This document shows positions 24,531 to 37,479 of a stretch of 64,000 nucleotides of DNA, piece after piece; positions within the stretch are counted from its first letter, which is position 1, and the number at the start of each line of letters is the position of its first letter. This DNA comes from Heterocephalus glaber (lineage: Eukaryota > Chordata > Mammalia > Rodentia > Bathyergidae): assembly GCF_000247695.1 (NCBI RefSeq), contig NW_004624866.1, forward strand, positions 4,967,615-5,031,614, given 5' to 3'. The translations under genes were made by a program, and so were the position numbers. Under the pieces are notes generated by a model, which was given only the letters and a program-made list of their open reading frames with translations, did not search any database and was not told where the DNA came from.

Positions 24531-25744
24531 TAGGCTGATAGAAGAGGCATCTGGAACATGTGTTTAATTATATTGATTAGTAGATGGATAGAGTGACAGT
24601 GATTTTTGAGATTCCATTAGTTAGATAAGAACCTGGGTCGTACCTGCTCTTTATTGTCAGGCATTGTGCTATGGAGGTTTTTCTTTTAGAATTGAGGTCT
24701 CTAGGAAAATGTGTTTCTGATTAGAAGACATAGAGACGATCCAAAGGGCCTGCCCCAAAGGAGTCTTTTCCGAAACTAGTTTGGAGTTATTTGAAAACAT
24801 TCAAATGGATGTTCATGGACCCATCATCTCAATCCCAAAGGCATAGCTGCAGTGACTCTTGCATGGGAAAAATTAAAAGTAGCTCAATGCATATGTCCAC
24901 CTATTAGCTACCATTATATTCCACTAACTTTGGGTCGTTCCTTCCTAATCAACTTGCCAGAAAGACCTTATGACAGATGTACCTCCAGGCCCTGCATGAG
25001 GTGACTTGATGCTGTGACATTAGCTGCAGTTGGGTGAAATGCAGGTGGGCAGATATTGTGCTCTCTCACTTGTATCATTTGGGTGCACCATCCTGGATCT
25101 GCTTCAGAATCATTTCTGCCCTAATGAAAGGCATCAAAAAATACCATTAGTCAGCACCGATTGCAACTCAGCTCTTAAGCTCCTGTGGTTGATGCTTTGG
25201 TCTGGTGCCCAGGATTGGACACCCAGGTTCCTGCAGACCAGATCCTTTTTGTTCCAGAAATCCTTAGGAACAAAAAGGCTTATTGGGCTCTGGAATTTGG
25301 GCTGGAGGTAGGGAAGGGCTGAGGCAGAGGTCTGTGTGCATGGCTGAGGGCATGAGAGTCACTCTGTCCAGATAAAGAGGGAGCTTGTGAGGCAGCCAGG
25401 TCAGAATGCAAATGTGGGGAAGTCAGCAGAGCCAACAGGAGGAGATCCACATTGCCTCCGATCTCTGAGTTTGCTAGCACTCCACCTGGAGTGCTGTCCC
25501 CTCCACTTCTTTTTCTGGGGGAACTCCTACTCCTTTTCTTCAGAATTGTATAAATGTCACATCCTCTATACAGTTTTCCCCAACGCCCCCGGGGCAGAAT
25601 TAATTTTTTCCTCCCTTTGTGCATGTGGAGCATTTCTCACATTGTTTTGATAGGATATGTTTACAGGTCTCTCATTCACATGAGCCCCTGAAGGACTTGG
25701 CTCTGTCATAATTTTCTTTACAGGCAGCACAGCAGAGGTCTTGC

Positions 25745-25920
25745 TAAAATACTAGCTGTGGAATCAGGTGGAATAGAATGTTAGTCCAGGGTATATCACC
25801 TATTTGTGTGACTTTGGGCAAGTTTAATATCCTTGAGGTTTGTTTTCCTCGCCCATTAAATGGGGATAGCAATACTTCTCTCAGTGAGTAGAGTGAGAGT
25901 TTTGAAAAATGAGATACTGT
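25745..25920 (+). mobile_element. MIR SINE, sense
   Basis: 'tttgtgtgactttgggcaag', 'gtttgttttcctcgcccattaaatggggatagcaata' is the conserved MIR core and downstream part. Confidence 0.75.
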
Positions 25921-26097
25921 AGGTATATACTGGATGAAAATTCTTTTATTCGAAAGCACAATCCACCTTGTAGGCAGCGCGGGGCTGGCGTTTGTGTTGG
26001 TGTGCAACCCGGCCTTCCATTCTCAGAGATGGGTGGGAAGGCTGCGATGTCAGCGCCTCTGATGCTCTGTGCTTGTGAAAGAAACATCCTGGATGAG

Positions 26098-26492
26098 TGA
26101 GTGGTGGCAGTGAGGGAGCTGAGGGGGCCAGTGCTGGCTGTGGTGGTGCTGTTGGTGGTCCGGGGGACAGAGCAAGGTGGTGGGGATGAAAGTGGGTGGG
26201 TAGGCATGGCAGTGCTGTGGTGGTGGCAGTGGAGTGAGGACAGGATGGGGTGGAGGGTGGAGGTGATGGCAGTGTGCTGAACGGTGAAGTGGTGCTGGCG
26301 GTGGTGGCGTAGACGAGGTGATAACGGTACGATGCTAATGACTGCGACTCTGCTGGTGGTGACGATGGAGGTAGGATGGTCGCGGTGGCGGTGGTGGCGG
26401 TGGTGGTGGTGACGGTGGTAATGGTGAGGCTGAGCGTGCAGGTGGAGGTGGTGATGATCCTGCTGTGGTGGTGGTGGTGGTGGTGGTGGTTG
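26098..26492. repeat. GTG/GGT-rich degenerate trinucleotide minisatellite
   Basis: About 395 bases dominated by GTG, GGT and GGC units on the + strand, purest at the right end (26464-26490). Strong G/C strand asymmetry. It keeps a minus-strand frame open (227 codons, 25881-26564) that reads as histidine- and proline-rich low-complexity sequence with no recognisable domain. Confidence 0.85.
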
Positions 26493-27611
26493 CTCTAAAG
26501 CTTTTGGGAACAAGGTTCTCAACTTTGTTGCTTTGGTTGCCAGTTGGGATTCACTGCCCCCCACCCCCCGGAAACTTCTAAACCTTTTAGAGTGATATCC
26601 TCACAGCTTTGCTGTATTTTGTCTTTCCTCCTCTACTGCCTACTTGCTTCTGAACGCCTTGTTCCTTCTCATGGGCTGACCCACGGCTCTTCATCAGACT
26701 CTCTGCCCTTGACTTTATGTGGGTATTAGCTTTGGTGCTGTTTCCTGGAGCCGGCAGACTCTCCTGTCCTGCCTGCCCACATCCTCAGTGCTATAGTCTT
26801 CTCTGCCGGTCCTAGGTCGTTGCTATGCACCTAGGAGCCAGGGCCACTTCTCCAGTAGACTAGTACTTTGAGTTACTTGTCAAGTTAGAGGTTTTAATGC
26901 TAGAGGATTGTATTTGTGGCTGAAGGGAGTGCTCCAGCTTCTGAGAGCCCCACTCATGGAGTGTGGCAGTGGAGAATAGACTTTGTTTTAAGCATCAAGA
27001 GCAGGTTGACAGCTTTTGTTGTTTTAAAAATGTGAATTTAATTATATTCACGGAGCATTTTCAGTATCCTGTGCTGTGTTCCAATCTCTTAACATAACTC
27101 GTTTGCTTATTTATATACTTAGCATTTCATTTGTTTATATTTTTGTCTCAGCTTGTTGAAAATTCATAATTATTCTATTCTGCTAACTTCCGCCAGCTTT
27201 GGTGATGGCACTAGAATCTGGGGGTGGCGGCTAACTTCTCTTGTAAACATTGAAAAAGCATGATTGCCAGCTTCCTACACAGGGTAAATGGTATTGTGCT
27301 GAAGCAGTCACCTCAAAGAGGAGGATGCTTTTGGGTTTAGGAGTGGAGGGAAATGGGAGACTCTTTTTAAAGTCTTTGATGATAAGGAAGGTGGTCTTTC
27401 TCGACTGGCTCCCTCTGTTGAGGAAATCATACTGAGCATGTGTTACTTGAGTTTGCTGATAGTTGGCTATCTTCCACTCCACTGAGCATTACTCTCTGCC
27501 AAGTGCACAAAGTAGATCTGTATAGATTTCTTCCTAACACAGATAGCATTTGTGATATATTGCTCACTGAAAGCATTTTCTTGTTATTTTGTGAAAACCC
27601 TAAGTCGGTAC

Positions 27612-27790
27612 TAAATCTGGTTTAGTGGGAAGAGTACAGTATTTTCAGCAAAAACTCAAGTTCAAGGTCTAGACCTGGAGCAAGTCACTTAACTTGGAGT
27701 TTCAGTTTCCACCTTTGAAAAGTGGAAACAGTTGATTGCTGTGCCTCATCATAAGGATTTTTCATGAACTTTGACGGAGATACAACCTGG
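27612..27790 (+). mobile_element. MIR SINE relic, sense
   Basis: 'ctggagcaagtcacttaacttggagtttcagtttccacctttgaaaagtgg' corresponds to the MIR core. Confidence 0.7.
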
Positions 27791-28054
27791 GAAAAAGGTT
27801 CATAACATTAAAAGGTTACTTTTTACCATTACATTTGATTTATGATATTAAGGCATGAATGCTCTTTAATTAGGAATTTTGTTATTCAGGGAATGTAATT
27901 ACTGTTAAATCACTTTGCACTTATTCCTCTCAAATGTAATATTCATTAGCCACAAAGAATTTTTCAAGTTGTCTTCTTAGAGCTGTGAAATGAAAGCCAG
28001 GTCTGTATTAGCTATTTGCCCAGATTTATGCCCCTACACTGAGCTCCTTTGCCC

Positions 28055-28360
28055 TAGAATGATGATCTTGTTTTCTCTGGTGTATCTCGAGCGCCAGCTC
28101 AGAAATCACCTCTTTTGGATCATTGTCTGACTGCTTCCGGCGGACAGTCCTTCCATCATCCTATAGCTCCTTGGTCTTACCTCTAAACAGCCTCTCAATT
28201 ATTGTCACCTAACTGTAAATTCTACCTGATTGTCAGCTCAGAGGGCAGCGAGTTTTGTTGCTTTTGATCATTGTGCCATTCTCAGTACCTAGAATTGTGC
28301 CCGGCACTAAGTTAGTGAGTGTTCAGTAAACCTTTATGGAATAAATGAGTGGATGAATTC
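28055..28360 (+). mobile_element. L2 LINE 3' end, sense
   Basis: 'agctcagaaatcacctc', 'tgtaaattctacctgattgtcagctc', 'cagtacctagaattgtgcccggcac' and 'gttcagtaaacctttatggaataaatg' in L2 order. Confidence 0.75.
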
Positions 28361-28588
28361 CCCTCCATCAGTCCCTATGCCTTCATTTTGTTCAGAGCCT
28401 GGTGCCTGGCAGGTTTGTACAGTATTTGCTGAATGATTAAGTTTCTGCAATAGCAGCTTATATATTTAAAAAGCAGAAGCAAAAGGGGGTAAATATTCTA
28501 AAATAATAAAAATGCTGCTGTACTTTCATACCATAATTGTTTTAAATATATCATTTTACTTTGGTATTCAGGTTGCTATAGACTGTGG

Positions 28589-28744
28589 TTTTTTGCGGGG
28601 GCAGGGTTGAGACAGGGTCTTGCCATATAATCCAGTCTGCCCTTGAGCTCACAATGTAGCCCAGGTTGGCCAACAACCTGCAGCCATCGTCCTGCTTCAG
28701 TCTCCTGAGAGCTGGGATCACAGTTGTGCACCACCGTGCCTGGC
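28589..28744 (-). mobile_element. B1 SINE, antisense
   Basis: 'gagacagggtcttgccatat ... gagctcacaatgtagcccagg ... ctgggatcacagttgtgcaccaccgtgcctggc', with the internal duplication visible. Confidence 0.85.
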
Positions 28745-28830
28745 TTGTAGGCTATTTTTTCAAAAACATGTGCTGAGCAGCTGGAGAAGTTTTTCAAAAC
28801 CAAATTACAGGTGGTTCTGGACTAATTTTT

Positions 28831-28913
28831 TTTTTTTTTGGTACTGGAGATCAAACTTAGGACCTCGTGCTTGCCAGGCAGATGCTGTACTGCTGAGCTA
28901 AATCCCTGGCATT
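28831..28913 (-). mobile_element. ID SINE, antisense, TSD-flanked
   Basis: 'ggtactggagatcaaacttag ... ctgagctaaatccctggc'. Flanked by gactaattttt at 28820-28830 and 28915-28925. Confidence 0.93.
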
Positions 28914-29867
28914 AGACTAATTTTTAATAGAAATTCTCATTTTTCCCTTTAAAAATGGTATAAATACCACTAGAATATGCAAAATATGTTTTGTACCTTT
29001 AACACCGTAACACATAGATATTAATAGCTTCTTTGTAGTGTGAATTATGGCAAATTCATGGTAAGCATCAGAGTAATCGTAGCCCTAGAGTTTGCAGATG
29101 GCTATTTGCCAGGTTTCCTGTAGCTCCTTCCCCACTCCTGTGTTTGAGAAAGTCTTTTTCATAGTAAGGTTTTTAAAATTCTACTTACAAAATTTTATAT
29201 CCTCTTCAGCAGATGGGCTGACCGGCATACTGTCTCCATGGTAACAAGGTTTTTGTACCCCCTCCTTTTTAAAATAGCCTAAAGTCACAGAAGGGAACTT
29301 AGATATTAATAGCATAAGAAATTTCAATGTGAAAAGTTATTAAATATGCAGCCTTTGACTACTTGTTTCTTGATCCAGTGTCATTTGTGAAATACTGCAC
29401 CTATGGTGAAGCACTATAAATAATAGTTTTAATACTTGTGCAGATTAGGATGTGGCAGTTAGTTTGCTGAAATAATTAACTGTTGGACACGTGTTTAAAT
29501 TAGCCTCTACTTCTCAACTTCCTTTTTGCTAGCCAAATTAGATTATGTGCTATACTCCACTTAGGAGTCAACAGCATCATCATCATGTATTGAGTTATTT
29601 TAACATCTATGTGGAAGACAAAACCAAGGCTTTCTTGTTGCTGTGCAGTTTCTATGGACACCCATTTTTGTGGTAAGTATGATGTTTGTGCTAAATATAG
29701 AAAAAAATATACATACTTTTCGTGAGGCCAAAGGCTGTGTTGACTTGATTAGGTTTTAGTATCGATCACTGGTGCACATAAAGAATTGTAAACTCCTCCC
29801 AGTTGGTTTCATAAATGATTTTTTAAGGTAACGCACTAGCAAGGCATAAAAAGGTGTTTGTCGAAAG

Positions 29868-30003
29868 GGCTTTAGCTGGGCACGGTGGCTTGCTTCTGTA
29901 GTCCGGCAACTTTGGAGGCTGTAGCTGGAATATTCCTTGAGTCTTCAAATTTACAATTAGCCTGGACAACACAGTGAGACCCCCATCTCTAGGGAAAAAA
30001 AAC
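29868..30003 (+). mobile_element. B1/7SL-type SINE, sense, diverged
   Basis: 'ttagctgggcacggtggcttg', 'cctggacaacacagtgagac' and an A-tail. More diverged than the other B1 copies. Confidence 0.7.
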
Positions 30004-30201
30004 AAGATGTGTTTAATTTACTAAAATTCTTGTGTTTTTCTAGGAAGTATCTTATTGACTAGCATGCTTAAGTCTTGCATAAAAAATTCAAACCTTTTTT
30101 CTTATTTTAAATTTAAATTTAACTAGTATGTAAAAACAAAAATTGTACATCTTTATGGAGTACTGTATGATGTTTTGAGCAATCCTTATTTTGGGGTTAA
30201 T

Positions 30202-30288
30202 TTTTGTGTTGTTGTTGCTGGAGATTGAACCTAGGGCCTCTCACATGCTAAGCATGTGCTCTAGCACTGAGATAACACCCTCAGGCCC
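30202..30288 (-). mobile_element. Older ID SINE, antisense
   Basis: (TTG)-rich tail, then 'gctggagattgaacctaggg ... gctctagcactgagataacacc'. Confidence 0.75.
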
Positions 30289-30467
30289 TTGGGTCTACTT
30301 TTACATGGTAATTTTTGTGAAGTGATGACATAGCCTTACTCGTTTAGCTGTAAATATTAAGAGAGGTTGTTATTCCATCAGAATATCTCGAATAAGTAAA
30401 AATTTTTCTGTCAACTACAGAAATGTATTTAGCATATCTGGAGTGCTTAGCCCTGTGGTGGGCTCTT

Positions 30468-30573
30468 GTTTTTGTTTTTTGTTGTTGTTGTTTTTTATTT
30501 TTGTTATCGGGGATCAAACTCGGGTCCTTGCACTTGCACAGCAGGCGGCGAAACCACTGAGTTAAATCCCCAT
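30468..30573 (-). mobile_element. ID SINE, antisense, 'GCCGCCTGCTG' subfamily
   Basis: Expanded T/TTG tail, then 'ggatcaaactcgggtccttg ... gcaggcggcgaaaccactg'. Flanked by a 17-base duplication ccctgtggtgggctctt at 30451-30467 and 30574-30590. Shares diagnostic bases with 59261 and 60872. Confidence 0.95.
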
Positions 30574-30590
30574 CCCTGTGGTGGGCTCTT

Positions 30591-32350
30591 TTTAATATAC
30601 TTTGGAGCATATTAAAAAATCCTGTTGCAAGATTGTCTAAGAGTTTTTGTTTTCTACTGTCCTGTCTCTGTATTTTCTTACTTTGCTGTCAGCTAATAGG
30701 TTGAGCTGGAAACGACCCAGTGTGGATGGTATGTGTGAAAGTAGCATTAGATTCTACTGGGGAAAAGCAAAAGGGCATTGTTTATATGCTCATGATGAGA
30801 TTTAATGGGAGCTTGGTTGGGGGTGGGTATCTACTGATGACACTCTTATCATGGCTACTTCTGCTGCAGGACCAATTTCCTAGGAAGCTCTTGACCAATA
30901 TTAAAGTACTCCCCCTTCGCACCAAACCAATGGGCCTTGTTTTATCCTAGTTTCCTCTGAAAACCTGTGTGCAGGTAGCTTATTTGGGAAATGGTTCCAA
31001 AGAATGGGAGGGAGAAAGAATGAAAAGCCAATACCAGAGTGTGTAAACAAGTGGGCCAGTTCTAGGACCACCTAGGACTGATATCATGCTTCTCTGTGGA
31101 GCCCTGTGAAATGCACATCAGGATTATTTTTCTTTGAAAATAAAAACAAAACACCCCCCAACTTCCAACAAACAAACAGAACTATGTTCTTGGACAAAGA
31201 AAGCAGGAAAGGCTTATCCATGACTTCTGTCCTCCACCAATCAAGTGTAGCCCATAAGGTTAGGCCCCTTATGCTATCAGGTGGCACATACGTGAGTGCC
31301 AGGCATCCTGACCTCACTGTAGAGAAGCCACAGGTCCATGCACCTGTGTGAAGCTGGTCAAAGCCTCTGTGGAACAGACTGCTGCAGCAGTGGCTGGAAT
31401 GGTGGGGCCTAGAAGACGTGAAGTGGTTCCTAAATGGTGCAAGCTTTCACCTCAAAGATGCCCATACTTCCTTCATCACATCATTTCTTAGAGCCTCCGT
31501 GAAGGGAGAATTCTCCTATCTTTTCAGGAAACATAGGTCAGGGTTCCTCAGTCTCATTTAATAAATCCATACTAACAGTCTCACCACCCTGACCCTTTTG
31601 ATCCCTTCTTCAGGTTCAGCATCTTTACCTCATTAACAGGAAGCCATCATCCTGTCCAAGCTTCTTGGAGCCATTCCAGTGGAGTGTTAAGACCAGTTTG
31701 AGGTGTTCTTGGCAGGGCTTTGGACGCAGAGTCATTAGAAAGTAAGTGTCCCTATGTCAGTAAATTCATTATCCAACTTAGTATTTTGTATCCCCTGGGA
31801 TAGAACACTCAAGATCCACTTCAAATAATCTGTTTGGTTCCTCTAGATATAGATACAGATATAGTCCTTTGATGAATAAGCAGTTTATTTTGCAGTAGGA
31901 ATTATATTTTCCTGCTTGCACTGTGCAGAAATCTGACTAGTTATTGGCTCAGAAGCAGGAGGATGAAGTGGTGGTGAATTTTAAAAGAACAAGGATCACC
32001 TTGTTAGGGGCCCATCTGTGTGAGGACTTTGCAGGGTCCCTATGCAAGGGGAGGGTATAGTCAATGGCCTGGAGAATGCAGGGGGACCCGAGAATTAAAT
32101 CTTTTGGGGTCACCTTCTCAAATGTCCCAGTTCCAGGTTAGAGTCCCCTCTTTTCCTACTGGCCCTGACTTTGACGTAAACTATGCGTTCACTCTCTTTT
32201 GGAGATCTTCCAGCTTTATAATTAGTTCCTGAGACCCATTTTCAGCATAGTCTGCCCCGTGGCTGCACGAAATGAGTCAACCAAAATGCTGTCAAAGAGG
32301 TCTTTCAGTGACCTCTTGGAGTTAATAGTTAACTTATCTAAAGATTTGTC
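30591..32350. other. Intron 2, no recognised feature
   Basis: 1.8 kb of unique-looking sequence without an exon or repeat that I recognise. Confidence 0.45.
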
Positions 32351-32351
32351 A

Positions 32352-32551
32352 ATTTTTTTTGATACTGGGAATTCAACCCAGGGCTATCATGTGCTGGGCA
32401 GTATTCTACCATCAGATACATCTCCAGCCCTTTTATTTTTATTATGAGACAGTGTCCCATTAAGTTGACCAGGTTGGGCTCGAACTTGGGATCCTCTTGG
32501 CTCAAGGTTTCCTGAGTAGCTAGGATTACAGGTGTGTGCCACCACACCCAG
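32352..32551 (-). mobile_element. ID/B1 dimeric SINE, antisense
   Basis: Reverse ID (gatactgggaattcaaccc ... accatcagatacatctccagccc), A/T-rich linker, then reverse B1 (gagacagtgtcccattaag ... ggattacaggtgtgtgccacc). The clearest example of the dimer in the window. Confidence 0.85.
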
Positions 32552-32631
32552 TTCTGATTGTATACTTTTAATTTTATTTATTTTGAGCCTTCCAGAGCAG
32601 TTAACAAAAGCCAGACAACTCTATGATTTTT

Positions 32632-32709
32632 TTTTTTTGTACCAGGATCGAACTTGGGACCTTGTACTTGTGAGACAGGCAGTGGAACTACTGAGCTAAA
32701 TCCCTGGCC
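32632..32709 (-). mobile_element. ID SINE, antisense, TSD-flanked
   Basis: 'gtaccaggatcgaacttggg ... gctaaatccctggcc'. Flanked by caactctatgattttt at 32616-32631 and 32710-32725. Confidence 0.95.
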
Positions 32710-33889
32710 CAACTCTATGATTTTTATAATTAGCATTCACCCCATGTTATTCAGGCACCACAGCTACTGCATAATTCAGTACTTTATGTTTCATCTGCGC
32801 CTCATCCCATTCACCACAGGTAAGAGTATTAGTAAATGTGATGCTACTGTATGCTGAGGATTATTACTTCCTACCTACTACCTACAGTGGAGTAGCTGAT
32901 CCAGCTCCATAATCTAGGAGGTCTGCTTTCTAAAGCCACTTGCTTATCAAATCTCCTAGCCCTGGTTGCTGCAGAAACAGAGCCTGACATAAATTCTTGC
33001 TTGTAGGCAGTTCATTTGAGATGCGGTTTCAATTGGAGTAAAAGGATGCAGTAAAAGCAATGGGGAAAAGAGAAAGCCAGTAAAAGTATACATTATCGAT
33101 TGAACACTGCTGAGGGTAACGAGTGCTTGATCTCAGGCGCTTTTGAGAAGCCATGTGAAATGCATCTCAAAACTGTCTGTGTGGGGGTTGAAATGCAGGA
33201 ACATGGATCCATTGGGTTCTGTCCCTTTTGGTCAAGAATGGCCCACAGGTGTTTATTTACTTCCCTGAACTTCTGCCTTGCAAATGCTGAGTGTGGAGCT
33301 AGCTCCTAAACCTTGGTTGGCATTAGAAAGCTCTGGAACAGGAGGTGAAGGGCATGTGGAGGGAGAGGCAGAGGTAGAAGCAGGGGCTGTTAGATTACAC
33401 CTGCTTGGATCTGGTTGAAGCCTGAGTGGAACTGGTCGTCTCAGCGGGGCCTGGAGTGAGACACGGGGTTGAGAGTTTGTGCGGTGTCCAAGAACTTGAT
33501 CTCACTTGATCCATTGATTAGATGCACTCATTTATTATGTCCATTGAGGGTATTCATCTTTTCTCCTTATTTTCTGTGATGTATAATGTGAGTATATTTA
33601 GCTATTATAATCAAGAATCATGCTGCTTAAAAATGTTACTCCCTTCTTAAAAAATAAATCTTGCAGGCTTAAAGTATGAGTATGTAGCACTGCCTGGAGG
33701 AAAGGAGAAGTGAGGAGTGTGGAGAATAAATCATGTCATTCAATTGCTGCTTGCTGTTACTTTCCAAGAAGAATGTAGGGAATTAAAACATTATGAGAAA
33801 GGGCCTCGATCTGTACTGTGTGAAGTCCTTAGAGTCTTAGAACAGCTCATTGTTAAAAATTACTCTTTTTTGGTTCTTTTCCTTTCCTC

Positions 33890-33971
33890 TTTTTTTTTCT
33901 GGTACTGGGGCTTGAACTCAGGACCTTGTCCTTGCCAGGCAGATCAGTGCCACTGAGCTACATTCTTGGCC
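33890..33971 (-). mobile_element. ID SINE, antisense
   Basis: 'ctggtactggggcttgaactc ... gccactgagctacattcttggc', with a T-rich near-duplication (cttttc-ctctttt type) on both sides. Confidence 0.88.
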
Positions 33972-34595
33972 TTTTCTCTTTTCCTCTTAAAGGGCGTGAT
34001 CTGTGTGTCTTCAACAGGTCTCACTAAGCCTTCAGAACGGTTGTTGTTACCAGACACAGCACTTGCTGTAAGTGAAATTCCATGGGAAAAAAGTGGTTAA
34101 TCTTTCCTACAATTGGAACTTTTCTAGCTATCAGGATTGGAGGACAGATATGCAAGTTAAAGTTTACTACACAAGGTAAAATATAAAGGCATACAAAGAT
34201 GAAAAAGAATCAGTCCTTGCCTTTGGAGCAGTTCTTCTGCTGGTCATGAGAATTCATAGGACCACTTCTGTGCACCAGCCGATTAGAGACTGAAGCTTCT
34301 TGATGTAATTTTGGTTGTCTAGTTTGCTGGTGAATTCTCTATATGAAATGTAAACAAGATTCCTTGGATTTCATGATCATTTAATTAAAATTTCTTCAAT
34401 TTGTGATCTAATAATTTCTTTGCCTACATTTATTTGATATCATTGTTGGTATACCTGTCATAGTTGACTGTTATGAAGAAGTTTGTTTTCTTTATTATGT
34501 GTATTTATTATTTGAAGAATATGTATGCATACCACTTTAAAGGGTTTTATGAACATTCTGGTGCACATGAAAATGAGATTTTAAAAAGAATGGAA

Positions 34596-34673
34596 ATGGT
34601 CTGGGGATTTAGCTCAGTGGTTCCGGCGCCTGCCATGCAAGCGCAAGGTCCCGAGTTTGATCTCCGGTACCAA
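34596..34673 (+). mobile_element. ID SINE, sense, TSD-flanked
   Basis: Sense copy 'tctggggatttagctcagtgg' with an intact A box (tagctcagtgg) and a near-consensus B box (gagtttgatctcc), plus an A-tail. Flanked by aaaaagaatggaa at 34583-34595 and 34674-34686. Confidence 0.95.
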
Positions 34674-34686
34674 AAAAAGAATGGAA

Positions 34687-36052
34687 GAAATAGAGATACA
34701 GACTTGAGTATTATCTCCAGTAGATGTTCTTGAATATTACCTGGGCAGCCTGAATTCCACATTGATTCTGATGTCTGTAACTACATTTATTTGTATACTA
34801 TAACAGATGTGACTCTTGAGAGATGTTTGGATCTGTGTGCTTACCATTAGGAATGGACTTAGCTAACCTCAGTGTATAATTTCATATTGAAGAATGTCTT
34901 CCTAACATTTCAGAACTTCTAATTAACCAGTACTCTGACATTTAGAAAATGGTTACTGCATGGTCTGCTGAGAACTGTAATGAATAGAACATAGGTGACA
35001 GCCTGTGTTTGAAGATTAGTTTTGTTTGGCTTGTCCTTCAGAAAAAATATGTTGAATGACTACCAAGATTTACTAGTTGGAGTTTGCACAAGAATCCGAC
35101 TTTTCATCTTTTCTGGAAAACCTGTGAGAACTGGCAAAATTGGCTGTCCATTTTCCCAGGGAGATGATCGTCTGGAGATGAGAGGTAGCTGCCTCCTTTG
35201 GGTGGGCGTCTGCCCCCGGGTCCTCACACCCCTCTCCCAATGTTTCCCTCCCAGCGTGCAGCATCCATGTTACCTGTGTGTGTTCTGTGAAATTTAAGTT
35301 GTTTCCTTTGATCTCAATTTTGTGAGTCGTTAATGCTAACAGAGGTTTCTTCAAGTTATATAATGTGTAGAAAACTCGTTCAAACCTTGTTCTATCAGGA
35401 ATGCTATTTATCAGGTTTACCTACTCAGAGCTTCAGGATCTTAATAACATGCATCAGTTGGAGTTGGTCTGGTGCATTGCGGTTTGGGGCACTATCTTGT
35501 CCCAAAGCTGATATGCTAATTTCAGAGAAGTGCTTAGCTTTCTGTCTAAATTTGCTCTTAACTCACATCTCACATCTTCTGCTCTGTTGCCTTCTAATTC
35601 ATCATTACATGGGTCTGTACAATGCCAGACACTAAAAGAAGTTCTCCCTCCTTCCCTGTGTCTTCAGCCAAAGGCCTTCAGTCTGTCCTTGGTGAAGCCT
35701 CACCCACTATCTGGCCGTGATGGGCAAGGCGAGGAGTGGCTCCAAGCTCAGTGCTCTCTTGAAGAGCCTCCTCCAGCCTTCAGAGATGGGGAGATAGATG
35801 ATTGCTGCTGCTAGGCCATCTCCCATTTTGTTTAGCTCCAGAGGATTTTGTGTGCCACCTTGACTTTGGAATGCTTGTATTTCTTAGAAGTGCCATTTTT
35901 CTGAATGTTTCCTATGGTAGTTTAAAACTCCCACTATGCAACTGACAAGATTCATAAAGAGATGATCAAAAATAAAAAATAAAATGGCTTAAAAGAGTTG
36001 TTGATGAGATGTTGGTCAGTGTTGGTCTCAGCTTCACAGTGTTATTAAACCT
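34687..36052. other. Intron 2, no recognised feature
   Basis: 1.4 kb with several unrelated open frames up to 100 codons on both strands. None shows a recognisable domain or exon boundaries. Confidence 0.45.
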
Positions 36053-36065
36053 CTGGTTATGGGAC

Positions 36066-36067
<2 letters not shown>

Positions 36068-36096
<29 letters not shown>

Positions 36097-36175
36097 TTTT
36101 TTTGTCCTGGGGATTGAACTTGGGACCTTGCACTTGTGAGGCAGGTGGCAGAACCACTGAGCTAAATCCCCGGCC
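36068..36175 (-). mobile_element. ID SINE, antisense, with TAAA-expanded tail
   Basis: (TTTA)n run then 'gtcctggggattgaacttgg ... gctaaatccccggcc'. Imperfect duplication ctggttatgggactt (36053-36067) / ctggttacaggattt (36176-36190). Confidence 0.93.
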
Positions 36176-36779
36176 CTGGTTACAGGATTTGTTTACAGCA
36201 TTTTGAATATTGTTTTTCCCAACTCTGCCTTTTTTTTCTATCTGTTGTAAGGCACTAGGAATTCCCTCGTATTGCCTGTGCTTATTTGTTGGACCAGTGA
36301 AAGAAGTTAGCTGAAAATTTGGGGAGATTTTTCCAAGAATGTAACTGGAAAATAAACTTATCTTAAATATTTACTGAGAAAGAATCACTCTGGGTATGAG
36401 AAAGTTCACAAAATCTTCATAATCATTATTTTTATGGTCATTCTTTATACTGCTATTTGAGGTAACCAGCTGCATCTGGAACCAGTCATAACATTTAGAA
36501 GTCAGAAATCATAGCCTGTAGTTTTAGCTTTTTTTTTACTTACTCTGAGTGTCACATAAGTCATTTAATATCTGTAAAATGTACTTAATAAACTCTACTT
36601 CACAAAGTTTTAGATGGCTCAAATGAACCTACTTTATTTAAAGTTGTTTTTAAAAATAAAATGTGATAGATTATATTAGCTGTTTTTACATTCTAGAATA
36701 TTAGTATTCATTTGCTAATCCATGTTTGTTAAATTAGCATAATACTAATTAACTCTTCTACTTTTAAATGATCTGAAAT

Positions 36780-37150
36780 ACTTTTGATGAAAAGGAAGTA
36801 CATATTCATTGTAAAACATCTGAGAAACACAGAAAAGTATACAGACCATTCATAATATGATACCTACTGTTAACATTTTGGTTTGTATCTGTATACTGCA
36901 TATGCACTTAGAAATAGAGGCAAATGCATTATTTATAAAAATGTAAATCATTTTACTTGTTCTTTTCATATATGTATCTCCTTCCCAGTTAAAAAACCTA
37001 GTTTATCACTATTAATTTAATGTGTGAATATACTGTGATTTACTTAACTTGTTCTTGTTGCTAGATACTTGATTTTCCAATTTTTCACTTGCAAAAATGA
37101 TGCCAATGTTCTTATGATAAATTCCTAGAATTGGAATTCCTGGGCAATTG
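36780..37150. mobile_element. Ancient repeat relic
   Basis: 'cattgtaaaacatctgagaaacacagaaaagtatac', 'atgccaatgttcttatgataaattcctagaattggaattcctgggcaa' matches wording of an old mammalian-wide element. Family not assigned. Confidence 0.45.
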
Positions 37151-37479
37151 TATTCTAAGCTAAGAGGGACAAAAACCACCCCCTCACCCCATGCTATGAA
37201 TTGTAGAGTATCTAGTAATGTGGATCATAGGCTTTTAAAAAAGACTACCTAATTAATACATTTGAAACTTATACATGCTGTAGCTATAGCATTGGATTGA
37301 TCAGAGCAATAGTTTTTCTTGAACTTTAAGAAGTTATAGGTGTTTGAAATACCTGAGGACCTTATTATAATATAGTTTTCCTTGTAGCCCAGCACAGTGG
37401 TTCTCCTGTGAATTAATAAGGCATTACTAATTAATTTTAAATGTAAATCTTTTAGTGTAATGGTATGCAATAAATACAC

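Noticed and set aside
25881..26564. 227-codon His/Pro-rich minus-strand frame
   Set aside because: Reads the GTG-rich minisatellite backwards; no domain, promoter or splice evidence.
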